Shown in pieces: positions 53,975 through 63,936 of a stretch of 64,000 nt of DNA (positions are counted from its first letter, which is position 1; each line of letters starts with the position of its first letter). Source of the stretch: Bacteroidaceae bacterium HV4-6-C5C (GTDB lineage Bacteria; Bacteroidota; Bacteroidia; Bacteroidales; Bacteroidaceae); contig VOIU01000013.1 in assembly GCA_007896885.1 (NCBI GenBank), positions 37,973 to 101,972 on the forward strand. Direction: 5' to 3'. A program made the translations under genes and the position numbers. A model generated the notes under the pieces. It made no database searches, was not told where the DNA came from, and was given only the letters and a program-made list of their open reading frames with translations.

Positions 53975-56115
53975 TGACTGATTATAATCACATATTAGCC
54001 AAGAGTGAAAATAGCGGAAGCATTCCCCTGATTCAACATCTGTCTGAAGTTGCCCAATTAGCAGAAATTGTTGCCCGTAATTTAGGACTGGATGTTTGTA
54101 CGGCCCGTAAAGGAGCCATACTACATGATATTGGAAAAGTAAGCCCTCTTTTTCAAAGGACTTTAAAAACCAACTATCTACGCCCGCCGGGATTTGTATT
54201 CAGGCACGAATTCGCTTCCTTGTTTTTTATATCCTTACTACCGGAGAATGAAAGAGAGCCCGTCATAGAAATGATTGTAGCCCATCATAAATCGGTTTAT
54301 CAAGATGTCGGAGGTAAAGGGCTTTTGGACTTACTGGAAAATGATCCCGATTGCCTCTCTACACATCTTCAAGGCTTCGATTCGTGGAGTACGGATGCTT
54401 TGGGAATCTTGGAAGTTATGGGGATGAAGACAAAAGCCATCACAAGAGAACAAGCGGAAAATAACTTCTATGAGGCCGTGGATTATTGTGAATTAAAGAA
54501 ATACGGCTATTCACAATGGAAGGGTGTATTGATTGCCGCAGATCATTTAGCCTCGGCCCTTGAGGGAAAGTTAGATGTGTTTTCCGGCAGATTATATATT
54601 CAGCCTGATTTGAGCTATTATCACTCCAGGAAAAGTGAACTATACCCCTTATCTCTCATCCCAACCAACGATGACAGATTACACACATTAGTGACAGCCC
54701 CTACCGGAGCGGGAAAAACAGATTTTCTCATTCGCCGATGCAGAGGACGAGTTTTCTACACCCTACCTTTTCAAGCATCTATCAATGCCATGTACGAGCG
54801 GGTAAAAGAAGACCTGAAAAACACAGATGCCGACGTACGGCTACTTCATGCCTCATCAAGCATTAAAATAGAAAGTGGCAATATAGAGGAAAAGGTATTG
54901 CAACATCACATTGGTGCTTCCGTTAAAATCTTAACTCCACACCAAATAGCTTCCATCGTGTTTGGCACAAAAGGATATGAGGCCATGATTGTAGATATGG
55001 AAGGATGTGACGTTATACTGGATGAGATACATACTTATTCGGGCACTATGCAAGCCATTGTACTAAAAATTGTTGAAATATTACACAACTTAAACTGCCG
55101 CATACATATTGGCACAGCTACAATGCCAACCGTTTTATACAATCGCATAGTAGATACTTTAGGCGGCAGGGAGAATATTTATGAAGTACGCTTACCCAAT
55201 GATGTTCTGGACAGCTTCGACAGGCACATAGTCTATAAATCGGACTCACTGGACGCTTTGGGCCCGGTCATAGATCAAGCCATAGAACACAAACAGAAAA
55301 TTTTTCTGGTATGCAATCAGGTAAAAAGAGCCCAAGAGTTGTTTGAACAAGTATCAATAAATTATCCGGAAGTAAAAAAGATGTTGGTGCACAGCCGGTT
55401 TAAAAGAGGCCGGCGTAGCCAACTGGAAGATCAGTTACGAAACATCTATAATGTGAGCACGGAGGCCTGCATCGTTGTGTCTACCCAAGTCGTAGAAGTG
55501 AGTTTGGACATCAGCTTTGATCTCATGATAACAGAATGTGCACCTATTGATGCCTTAATCCAACGATTCGGACGAATCAACCGTAAAAGAACAAAAGATA
55601 CAATAGGCCATTATAAGCCCGTTTATGTTCTGCAACCACCCAGCCAAAAGGATGAAGCACGCCCCTACGATTTGGAAACATTGCAACGCACGTTCAGTCT
55701 GTTGCCAAATGGCGAAGTGATTAGAGAGAAGGAAATGCAAGCATTGATAGATTCCGTTTATCCCACAGCCCAATTCTTTGATATTGAATGGAACTCCATT
55801 TTCTATGATGGGGCATGGAAAATAAGGAAATTATGGCATAAGTCCAAATCAGCCCTTTTGGAGTCCCTCGATATTGACTCCGTTGCGTGCATTGAGGAAA
55901 CAGACCAAGAAAGCTATGAAGCAAGTGAGTTTGAAGAAAGAACAAAAATGGAGATTCCTGTATCCTACCGCTCCATAGCCTACAGTAAGTTAAGTAATTC
56001 CAAAGTAGGATCCCATCCGTTCATTATTCCCACAAAAGCCTATGATGAGGAATTGGGACTCTTGATCAATTACGCAAAACCCGAATTTAGCGACCCCACA
56101 TTACGTTTTTTATAA
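53974..56115 (+). CDS. cas3: CRISPR-associated helicase-nuclease Cas3
   Basis: 713 residues. The N-terminal HD domain shows IQHLSEVAQLAE (His), AILHDIGKVSP (HD pair, about residue 50), FRHEFASL and VAHHKSVYQD. The helicase part has TAPTGAGKTDF (motif I, about 245), DEIHTYSG (motif II, near 350), and STQVVEVSLDISFD plus IQRFGRINRKR (motifs V and VI). It unwinds and cuts target DNA recruited by Cascade. All key residues are present, so interference is probably functional. It sits third in the operon, between cas5 and cas8, an unusual place. Confidence 0.93.
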   Translation: MTDYNHILAKSENSGSIPLIQHLSEVAQLAEIVARNLGLDVCTARKGAILHDIGKVSPLFQRTLKTNYLRPPGFVFRHEFASLFFISLLPENEREPVIEMIVAHHKSVYQDVGGKGLLDLLENDPDCLSTHLQGFDSWSTDALGILEVMGMKTKAITREQAENNFYEAVDYCELKKYGYSQWKGVLIAADHLASALEGKLDVFSGRLYIQPDLSYYHSRKSELYPLSLIPTNDDRLHTLVTAPTGAGKTDFLIRRCRGRVFYTLPFQASINAMYERVKEDLKNTDADVRLLHASSSIKIESGNIEEKVLQHHIGASVKILTPHQIASIVFGTKGYEAMIVDMEGCDVILDEIHTYSGTMQAIVLKIVEILHNLNCRIHIGTATMPTVLYNRIVDTLGGRENIYEVRLPNDVLDSFDRHIVYKSDSLDALGPVIDQAIEHKQKIFLVCNQVKRAQELFEQVSINYPEVKKMLVHSRFKRGRRSQLEDQLRNIYNVSTEACIVVSTQVVEVSLDISFDLMITECAPIDALIQRFGRINRKRTKDTIGHYKPVYVLQPPSQKDEARPYDLETLQRTFSLLPNGEVIREKEMQALIDSVYPTAQFFDIEWNSIFYDGAWKIRKLWHKSKSALLESLDIDSVACIEETDQESYEASEFEERTKMEIPVSYRSIAYSKLSNSKVGSHPFIIPTKAYDEELGLLINYAKPEFSDPTLRFL

Positions 56116-56128
56116 AACATATTAAATT

Positions 56129-57445
56129 ATGATAGCAGCAAATATTGGAAAAGTATTTTTAGAAGCCTACAACGAAAAGCACAAAAGCAATTATTCTGCT
56201 AAAGAGTTCTTTGTAGAAAAATATTATAGTGTATTCTATGATCACAATAAATATTTAATGTCTGCAGGAAACTCTCCTTTAGAGAATCCCAAAATTAGTT
56301 GGGATAAGATGAGAAACGGAAAAATGCTGTACGAATCAAAAGAGAAAAGGCAAGAGCGTTTTCTTAAAACAATAGACAAAATAGAACATGAAAAAGCAGA
56401 TGCCAGCATTGCTATTGGCTTCCCTTCACTGGACATTAACGCTACAACGTCTGGACAAATCACAAATATGGAGCTTCCCCTAAAAGAGGAAGAGGTCTAT
56501 TTATCATGGATTGGTAGTGGTTTAGGCATTGGCGTACAAAGTGGTCTATCAATGCTTTTTGACAATAAGCAAATTCTTCTGGATCTATACGACGGATGGG
56601 CATTCTATAGAGAATTCTTAAATAAAATGCCCCAACTAAGAGGCAATCAGATCAATACGTGGAACGGCCAGTGGCTCGCCCACCGATATAATAACACAAG
56701 CTACGATGAATCACTCCCAATGGCTTCTTTCGATTCCTTTGAGACGATGAAAGACGGAGGCATGGAAATTGCAACGCAATCGTGGATTAAAGTATTAACC
56801 GGAATCGCTTACAACTATCCGAATTCAACCATGACCGCCTACGTATACAGTTTAGGTCAAACCAATATCACAATTGGCTTCATACCTTTTGAGTTACCTA
56901 GAATAAGATCACCTTTCGATTTATATCGAAAATATTTCGGTACCACCCGAAATGATGTTCTTAATTCCATATTTGGAACTGCCATGGGCTTTACAAAAGC
57001 CTGTCAGATGGGTGCCATCGGAGTAAATGCACTGGAACCGAAAGGTTTTAGAGAATGCTTGGAAAAAGGAGTATTACCCAAATATAATGCTACAAATGAA
57101 GAGAAAAAAATAAGTTTTAATACCTACCAAATTTGGTTATTATCTATGTTAAACAATGAACAATTATGGGATGAGTCGCTAAAAATAGCAACCGCCCTCA
57201 GCCTTTACTCATCAAGTGACAAAAACGCAAAGAAAGCAAAGAGTCAAGAGGTTACAAACTTGCTGGCTTCCGTAAATAAAAAACAATTTATAGAAGGCTT
57301 AGCTACAATTACGAACAATATTCAAGACTCCTCCTCTATTGCTCAATTTTCGGATATAGCGAAGCTCATGCACATGATGCCTATTGATAATTTCCCATAC
57401 TTTCTCACATTAATCAGATTTCAATACGTAGTAGTAAATAAATAA
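56129..57445 (+). CDS. cas8: Cas8-like large subunit of type I-B Cascade (positional call)
   Basis: 438 residues. I do not recognise a CxxC-type zinc finger or other family signature; the call rests on its place directly before cas7 and on the fact that every other Cascade gene is accounted for. The N-terminal third is charged (SKEKRQERFLKTIDKIEHEK). A conserved-looking segment WIGSGLGIGVQSGLSML and WNGQWLAHRYN lie in the middle. It would recognise the PAM and recruit Cas3. The chain is small for Cas8b, so it may be a divergent or Bacteroidales-specific form. Confidence 0.65.
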   Translation: MIAANIGKVFLEAYNEKHKSNYSAKEFFVEKYYSVFYDHNKYLMSAGNSPLENPKISWDKMRNGKMLYESKEKRQERFLKTIDKIEHEKADASIAIGFPSLDINATTSGQITNMELPLKEEEVYLSWIGSGLGIGVQSGLSMLFDNKQILLDLYDGWAFYREFLNKMPQLRGNQINTWNGQWLAHRYNNTSYDESLPMASFDSFETMKDGGMEIATQSWIKVLTGIAYNYPNSTMTAYVYSLGQTNITIGFIPFELPRIRSPFDLYRKYFGTTRNDVLNSIFGTAMGFTKACQMGAIGVNALEPKGFRECLEKGVLPKYNATNEEKKISFNTYQIWLLSMLNNEQLWDESLKIATALSLYSSSDKNAKKAKSQEVTNLLASVNKKQFIEGLATITNNIQDSSSIAQFSDIAKLMHMMPIDNFPYFLTLIRFQYVVVNK

Positions 57446-57462
57446 CTTTAAAATATACAGAT

Positions 57463-58509
57463 ATGAATCCTTACATTTATCTTAGAGTACTAAAACACGC
57501 AGAACACACAGTATTCTGTGTACAAGACGGCCAAAAATCTTATTATGACCCGTTGTTCAACAAATCCTTGGCTTACTCTAGCGGGCAACAAGTGAAACGC
57601 TCAATTCTTGATGCGCTAACATCAAATTTAAATGTACAAATGGCCCCTATTACATTTAACTATAATATAACCCCCAAAAAAGAATTGGAAAATAAGGAAC
57701 CATGGTCACCTTGTGATCCCAGTTATGTAGACCAATTACTGGGTGGATGGATGCGTGCCGGAGATGGAGTAACAGTGAAAAGAAGAAGCCCTCTATCCAT
57801 ATCGGCTATGCGACCTTTACATCCCTTACTCGCCAGCAATGACAGAGAAAATTTAACTTTCGACCGAAGCGACAAGCCAGACCGCAATCCAGTTAATGTA
57901 AGAAATGGAGACAAGTTGCTTACTGAAGAAGAGATTGAGGAATTTCTATCTACAAACAACAGAACGCTTCCACGGCGAAACTGGATTCCAGATAATGTAA
58001 GAGCCAGTGGATTATTCATTTACGACATTGCATTAGATCTTAGAACGCTCTTCTCCGTATCAACCAATCAACATGAGCCGGAACTATCAAAAGAAAAAAT
58101 AGAAGAACTCAAAGCCAAAGGATGGATTGAGAGTGAAAACATCTTTGGGAAATGTATTGTATTGCCAAAAGAAGAACAAAAAAAGATCATTCCGGCTCTA
58201 GCAGATGCTTTACTAAACTGGAGAATCACTTCTAATCAGGCCCGTACATTTAGTTTAATGGAAACTTTAGCTATCGCCATCAGCGATAATGCCAATACAC
58301 TTGCCGGAGCCATCCGGGCAAAATTAATAGAAGATGGAGAAAAGCCCAAAGCAAAGCCCATCATTGACGAAATGGCCGGAGCAGATGTGTTCGTCACCCT
58401 TCCTTGCTCCAACTACATCGTTACTGTCAATGAGAGTGTTGATGCCGTAGAGAAAGCACAACAAAAGCTCGTTGAATTAATGGAAACTTTTGACTATGTG
58501 AATCAATGA
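57463..58509 (+). CDS. cas7: CRISPR-associated backbone protein Cas7 (DevR/Cst2-like)
   Basis: 348 residues. The strong candidates for the RRM-like core are the N-terminal strand (MNPYIYLRVLKHAEHTVFC), RRSPLSISAMRPLHPL (about residue 110, with the basic patch) and ASGLFIYDIALDLRTLFSV near residue 185, typical of DevR-like Cas7. KLIEDGEKPKAKPIIDE is part of the thumb. Several copies would line the crRNA in Cascade. It begins 17 nt after cas8 and ends 15 nt before cas4. No catalytic Asp of a type III Cas7 is implied. Confidence 0.8.
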   Translation: MNPYIYLRVLKHAEHTVFCVQDGQKSYYDPLFNKSLAYSSGQQVKRSILDALTSNLNVQMAPITFNYNITPKKELENKEPWSPCDPSYVDQLLGGWMRAGDGVTVKRRSPLSISAMRPLHPLLASNDRENLTFDRSDKPDRNPVNVRNGDKLLTEEEIEEFLSTNNRTLPRRNWIPDNVRASGLFIYDIALDLRTLFSVSTNQHEPELSKEKIEELKAKGWIESENIFGKCIVLPKEEQKKIIPALADALLNWRITSNQARTFSLMETLAIAISDNANTLAGAIRAKLIEDGEKPKAKPIIDEMAGADVFVTLPCSNYIVTVNESVDAVEKAQQKLVELMETFDYVNQ

Positions 58510-58524
58510 GTAAATTAAATAGTT

Positions 58525-59037
58525 ATGCTCATAACAGGTACTCATTTCAACTATTATCAAGTATGCAAACGAAAGCTTTGGCTTTTTGCTAACGAGATCA
58601 ATATGGAACAAACTTCCGATTTGGTATACGAAGGGAAGCTCATTCATGAAGAATCCTATCCACAACGCTCCTCTAAATATGAAGAAGTGGAGTTGGATGG
58701 GATTAAAGTGGACTTTTATGATGCAAAAAACAAAGTGATTCACGAAATAAAGAAGTCTAATAAGGTGGAGAGGGCACACGAGTGGCAGCTAAAATATTAC
58801 CTATACACATTTGAAAAGAATGGAATTGTAGGCGTAACGGGAATTTTAGAATATCCGGTTTTAAGAAAAACAAATGCCATCATATTATCGGATATTGACC
58901 GAGATACAATCCAAAATATGGAAACGGAAATACTGGGAATCGTCGAGAATGGGGAATGCCCTCCCCTACAAAAAAAGCAGATTTGCAGAAATTGTAGTTA
59001 CTATGATTTCTGTTATAGCACGGAGGAAGAAGGATGA
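58525..59037 (+). CDS. cas4: CRISPR-associated exonuclease Cas4
   Basis: 170 residues. The RecB-like nuclease shows VDFYDAKNKVIHEIKKSNK (D...ExK) near residue 70 and QLKYYLYTF (QxxxY). The first Cys is CKRKLWLF near residue 14, and the last three are CRNCSYYDFC near the C-terminus, together the four Fe-S ligands. It trims prespacers to set PAM and length. The gene overlaps cas1 by 4 nt (ATGA), as expected for a spacer acquisition unit. Confidence 0.93.
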   Translation: MLITGTHFNYYQVCKRKLWLFANEINMEQTSDLVYEGKLIHEESYPQRSSKYEEVELDGIKVDFYDAKNKVIHEIKKSNKVERAHEWQLKYYLYTFEKNGIVGVTGILEYPVLRKTNAIILSDIDRDTIQNMETEILGIVENGECPPLQKKQICRNCSYYDFCYSTEEEG

Positions 59038-60050
59038 AAAAGACCTATTATCTGTTTAATCCCGGGTCACTGGAAAGACGGGATAATACATTGAAGTTTA
59101 CTCCCATACCTGATGCAGAGGCCGATCATCCTGTTCAAGGGAGCCCGCGTTACCTACCGGTAGAGGATATAAACGAGTTTTTTGTCTTTGGTTCGCTAAC
59201 AGCCAACAGTGCACTATTTAATTTTCTCGGGCAAAAAGACATAGCAATCCATTTCTTTGATTACTATGAAAATTATACCGGATCTTTCATGCCGCGTGAC
59301 GGGCTATTGTCGGGTAGAATGTTATTGGCTCAAACCGCAGCATACCAAGACAAAAAGAAACGCCTCATCATTGCTCAGAAATTTATTGACGGAGCTGCCT
59401 TCAATATGCTAAAAAATCTGCAATATTACAATCGCAGAGGGAAAGACATGGAAGATATTATGGAAATAATAAGAGTGCTTTCTCTGAAAATCTCCGAAAC
59501 AAAAACGGTGCAAGAGCTAATGGGGATAGAGGGAATGATTCGTCAAACCTACTATGATGCCTTCAACCTGATCTTAAATGACTTTGAGATGGGGAACCGA
59601 ACTAAACAGCCTCCTCGCAATGAGGTAAACGCACTGATTTCTTTTGGCAACATGATTTGTTACACACTGTGTTTACGCGCCATCAACCAAACACAACTCA
59701 ATCCCACCATCAGCTTTTTGCATACTCCTGGTGAAAGACGATATTCGTTGGCACTGGACGTAGCTGAAATATTTAAGCCGATAATTGTTGATCGCGTGAT
59801 TTTTAAAGTACTTAACAAAAAAGAAATTCAAGAGAAGCATTTTGATAAGAAAATGAATAAATGTTTATTGAATTCAGCAGGGAAAATGATTTTTGTAAAA
59901 GCGCTAGAAGAAAGACTTCAAGAGACTATCCAACATCGCAGCTTAAAACGTAATGTCAGTTATCGGCATTTGATAAAGCTAGAGTGTTACAAGTTGACAA
60001 AGCATTTGCTAAAAATAGAAGAGTATAAACCTTTTAAAATGTATTGGTAG
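59034..60050 (+). CDS. cas1: CRISPR integrase Cas1
   Basis: 338 residues, the normal Cas1b length. The N-terminal beta domain is followed by a helical domain with metal ligands Glu in LMGIEGMIRQTYY (about residue 165), His in SFLHTPGERRYSLALD (about 235) and the Asp/Glu in DVAEIFKPI. It integrates new spacers with Cas2. It overlaps cas4 and is followed by cas2 after 4 nt. Confidence 0.95.
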   Translation: MKKTYYLFNPGSLERRDNTLKFTPIPDAEADHPVQGSPRYLPVEDINEFFVFGSLTANSALFNFLGQKDIAIHFFDYYENYTGSFMPRDGLLSGRMLLAQTAAYQDKKKRLIIAQKFIDGAAFNMLKNLQYYNRRGKDMEDIMEIIRVLSLKISETKTVQELMGIEGMIRQTYYDAFNLILNDFEMGNRTKQPPRNEVNALISFGNMICYTLCLRAINQTQLNPTISFLHTPGERRYSLALDVAEIFKPIIVDRVIFKVLNKKEIQEKHFDKKMNKCLLNSAGKMIFVKALEERLQETIQHRSLKRNVSYRHLIKLECYKLTKHLLKIEEYKPFKMYW

Positions 60051-60054
60051 CTCT

Positions 60055-60318
60055 ATGTATGTTATTTTAGTTTACGATTTTGGAGAAAAGCGTGTAGCGA
60101 AAATGTTAAAGCTATGTCGTAAGTATTTGAATTGGATTCAAAACTCCGTCTTCGAAGGTGAGATATCAGAAGTTCGCTTGCATGAGTTACTCATCGCTGC
60201 CAAGAAATTTATGAAACAGGAGAGTGATAGCATCATCATTTTTAAGGGAAGAGACGTGAAATGGACCGAGAAACAAGTCGTGGGAAAAGAGCGGAGTGAT
60301 ATCGATATTTTTTTATAG
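60055..60318 (+). CDS. cas2: CRISPR-associated protein Cas2
   Basis: 87 residues, the usual size. The first strand ends in YDFGEKRVAKMLKLCRKYL, with the conserved Asp after the YVILVYDFG strand. WIQNSVFEGEISEVRLHELL is the normal dimer segment. It forms the Cas1-Cas2 integrase scaffold. It is the last gene of the operon; a strong terminator follows at 60412. Confidence 0.94.
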   Translation: MYVILVYDFGEKRVAKMLKLCRKYLNWIQNSVFEGEISEVRLHELLIAAKKFMKQESDSIIIFKGRDVKWTEKQVVGKERSDIDIFL

Positions 60319-60411
60319 GAAGTTGTCTATATCTACAAGACTCACTAATATTTATCCAGAAACGAGTCTTTTAAGTTCTTTGACTTGCTGATAAACAGCG
60401 ATTTATGCTAT

Positions 60412-60461
60412 GTGTCGATCATCAGTGATTTTTATACGACTAATGGTCGACACTTTTTTTT
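60412..60461 (+). terminator. Terminator between cas2 and CRISPR array
   Basis: GTGTCGATCAT (60412-60422) pairs with ATGGTCGACAC (60443-60453), one G-U pair included, and is followed by eight T residues (60454-60461). It should stop cas transcripts before the array. Confidence 0.85.
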
Positions 60462-60531
60462 AAGAATTTCCATTGATATTTATTAGTTAATATATTAATA
60501 ATCAGAAGATAATGGTGTTATAATAGCAGGC
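60462..60531 (+). promoter_or_regulatory. CRISPR leader
   Basis: 70 AT-rich bases between the terminator and the first repeat. It contains TTAGTTAATATATTAATAAT and GGTGTTATAATAG close to the array, with no exact TAnnTTTG. It should hold the array promoter and the integrase recognition site. Confidence 0.6.
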
Positions 60532-63500
60532 CTTTTAATTGTACCTTATGGAATTGAAATTGTATCTATCTGCGCAATCCCGGATGAGGGGCATCTTTTA
60601 ATTGTACCTTATGGAATTGAAATTGTTTCCGCCCTGCTCCAATATCACGCTTCCCGTCTCTTTTAATTGTACCTTATGGAATTGAAATAGTCTCATAATT
60701 CTGTTCTTTTTGCTCAGGTGACACTTTTAATTGTACCTTATGGAATTGAAATAAAATCTTCTGTATTTCCTGTTTACATTCATTCATTCTTTTAATTGTA
60801 CCTTATGGAATTGAAATGGGAGTAATAAGAAAGCCGGTTATTATAACGGAAACTTTTAATTGTACCTTATGGAATTGAAATGATGAAAGGACATCCGTGA
60901 GGTAAAGCCCTTTTTGACTTTTAATTGTACCTTATGGAATTGAAATTCGTATTGGCTAGACCTACAATGTCACTTGCTCTTTCTTTTAATTGTACCTTAT
61001 GGAATTGAAATACCTATACAGGACGGTTTTAAACTGGGCAAAGAAACTTTTAATTGTACCTTATGGAATTGAAATATAATAACAAATATAGGGTCTTTTA
61101 TTCTTCTTTCCTTTTAATTGTACCTTATGGAATTGAAATGAATTTTCAAATTAATTTCTTTTAAATCGGCTAAAAGCTTTTAATTGTACCTTATGGAATT
61201 GAAATAATAGAAGTATACGTTATATTATGTAATTCAATGACTTTTAATTGTACCTTATGGAATTGAAATATGATAAGACAAAATGTTATTTGCTTTCTCT
61301 TTTTGTCTTTTAATTGTACCTTATGGAATTGAAATTTAACGCATACGGCATCTAATATTTCACACCCCATTCTTTTAATTGTACCTTATGGAATTGAAAT
61401 AATAGAAGTATACGTTATATTATGTAATTCAATGATCTTTTAATTGTACCTTATGGAATTGAAATATATCATAAAACACGATAAATAACATTATTATTAT
61501 CCTTTTAATTGTACCTTATGGAATTGAAATACAGGATTTGCAGATTTTGATAGTCGTTCCGGTGGTTCTTTTAATTGTACCTTATGGAATTGAAATTTGT
61601 GACAATTATAAGCCTTATCTTTCGAGGTTTTCTTTTAATTGTACCTTATGGAATTGAAATAAATGCAGATGCTTACAAGGACCAAGTTCGCCAGAACTAC
61701 TTTTAATTGTACCTTATGGAATTGAAATCAAATTCGATAGAAACGGCTTTAACGTCGGTAAGGCTTTTAATTGTACCTTATGGAATTGAAATTACTAACC
61801 GGCTCCGGATCGTCTTTTACTACACCCCTTTTAATTGTACCTTATGGAATTGAAATCGGTTTGCAAGTTATAAGCTTCTGTTTTGGAGTAGCTTTTAATT
61901 GTACCTTATGGAATTGAAATATCGTTTAATTTCAGCGTCATATCCCGCTATATTCTTTTAATTGTACCTTATGGAATTGAAATTCCTTATACTTTTCTGT
62001 AAAGCATAATACTTCTATTCTTTTAATTGTACCTTATGGAATTGAAATTAATGTCACCGCCCGATTAATGGTGTCTAACTGTCTTTTAATTGTACCTTAT
62101 GGAATTGAAATAAATACCTGCACTTTGATTGAGTGTTTGATTGGTTACTTTTAATTGTACCTTATGGAATTGAAATGATGTTCACTGTGAATAATGCTCT
62201 ATCTACAATAATCTTTTAATTGTACCTTATGGAATTGAAATACGATAAAGATACCTTGCAGACCTATGCGTCGCTGCCTTTTAATTGTACCTTATGGAAT
62301 TGAAATAATTGGAGAAACAGGGCATAAAGACAGCCTATGATCTTTTAATTGTACCTTATGGAATTGAAATTCAGAAAGGTTTTTATTGATCTGCTTGATC
62401 AGTGCACTTTTAATTGTACCTTATGGAATTGAAATAGTAGTTTTGTTTGAATTATCCAATATGAGAGCTTTCTTTTAATTGTACCTTATGGAATTGAAAT
62501 AGAAAAACAGCAAACTGAATTTGAAATAGAATCCTTCTTTTAATTGTACCTTATGGAATTGAAATAATTGCCACATTCTAAAAAGCACCATATGGTGCGC
62601 GCTTTTAATTGTACCTTATGGAATTGAAATAATATTTTCAAGGCTGTATATCACAGTTATATGTCTTTTAATTGTACCTTATGGAATTGAAATCCGGAAA
62701 AAATTGATAACCCCATGGCGCGCTATTTCTTTTAATTGTACCTTATGGAATTGAAATTGGTATGTAGAATGGCTATTAAAGAATGTATCATGGCTTTTAA
62801 TTGTACCTTATGGAATTGAAATGCGGATGGCTTATGACTAATGGAAATTATGGTTGCTTTTAATTGTACCTTATGGAATTGAAATGAATATGCATCCCTA
62901 TTGTCATACATTAACGCATTCTTTTAATTGTACCTTATGGAATTGAAATAGACTTTGAAGCCAATTGGCATGAAGATACTGCGGACTTTTAATTGTACCT
63001 TATGGAATTGAAATCTAAAGATTTACTCTTATGAGGAATATATTAAAAAGCTTTTAATTGTACCTTATGGAATTGAAATGTTTGTTCGTCACCGCATACT
63101 GCATCAAATAATTTACTTTTAATTGTACCTTATGGAATTGAAATAACGATGGAATAGTAGGACCTAAGACTATTGCCGCCTTTTAATTGTACCTTATGGA
63201 ATTGAAATGTTTCATTGTTATTGGTATTTTGTTCATCTACAAACTTTTAATTGTACCTTATGGAATTGAAATGTAAATGGGTGTGCACTGACACTGAAAA
63301 GAAACTTGCTTTTAATTGTACCTTATGGAATTGAAATAGTAAGCGGGCTTTTTTAATTAAACAATGTTTCATTCTTTTAATTGTACCTTATGGAATTGAA
63401 ATCGTATGAATGTGATGTTGTCTTATCCTGCCATACCGCTTTTAATTGTACCTTATGGAATTGAAATTATAATAAGAATATGGCATATCCTCGTTTGGTG

Positions 63501-63916
63501 TTCTTTTAATTGTACCTTATGGAATTGAAATAGCATTGCGCTAATTTGCTTCATAGCTACAAGCTTACTTTTAATTGTACCTTATGGAATTGAAATGTCG
63601 GATGCAGAACTGCTAAATCCAAACTTAAAACTTTTAATTGTACCTTATGGAATTGAAATATCATTAAGGCTAGCAATACTTTCTTTCTCATGCCTTTTAA
63701 TTGTACCTTATGGAATTGAAATCTAACAAACTAGTCGTTAGTGCCTGGTTATCGCTCTTTTAATTGTACCTTATGGAATTGAAATAATTTATCAGTCTCT
63801 CAAACACCAATAAATAGTACTTCTTTTAATTGTACCTTATGGAATTGAAATGATATCAAAGACTTCATCCGATGGGATCGCTGATATCTTTTAATTGTAC
63901 CTTATGGAATTGAAAT
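60532..63916 (+). CRISPR. CRISPR array, 53 repeats of 29 nt, 52 complete spacers
   Basis: The repeat begins CTTTTAATTGTACC and ends GGAATTGAAAT, the ATTGAAA-type end of many type I-B repeats. I counted 53 copies from 60532 to 63916, all identical as far as I can read. Complete spacers are 34 to 39 nt, mostly 35-36; the longest is 61661-61699 (39 nt). Spacers at 61206-61240 (35 nt) and 61401-61436 (36 nt) are the same sequence with one extra base. No repeat is degenerate at either end. After the last repeat, 84 bases remain without another copy, although a spacer would end near 63952. Transcription is expected on the plus strand from the leader at 60462. Confidence 0.98.
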
Positions 63917-63936
63917 AATGAGATGGAAAAAACGGA

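Noticed and set aside
63338..63373. Self-targeting spacer against the region around 17990-18020
   Set aside because: Both contain short matches to AGCGGGC and a T-rich run, but there is no continuous identity over the spacer length.
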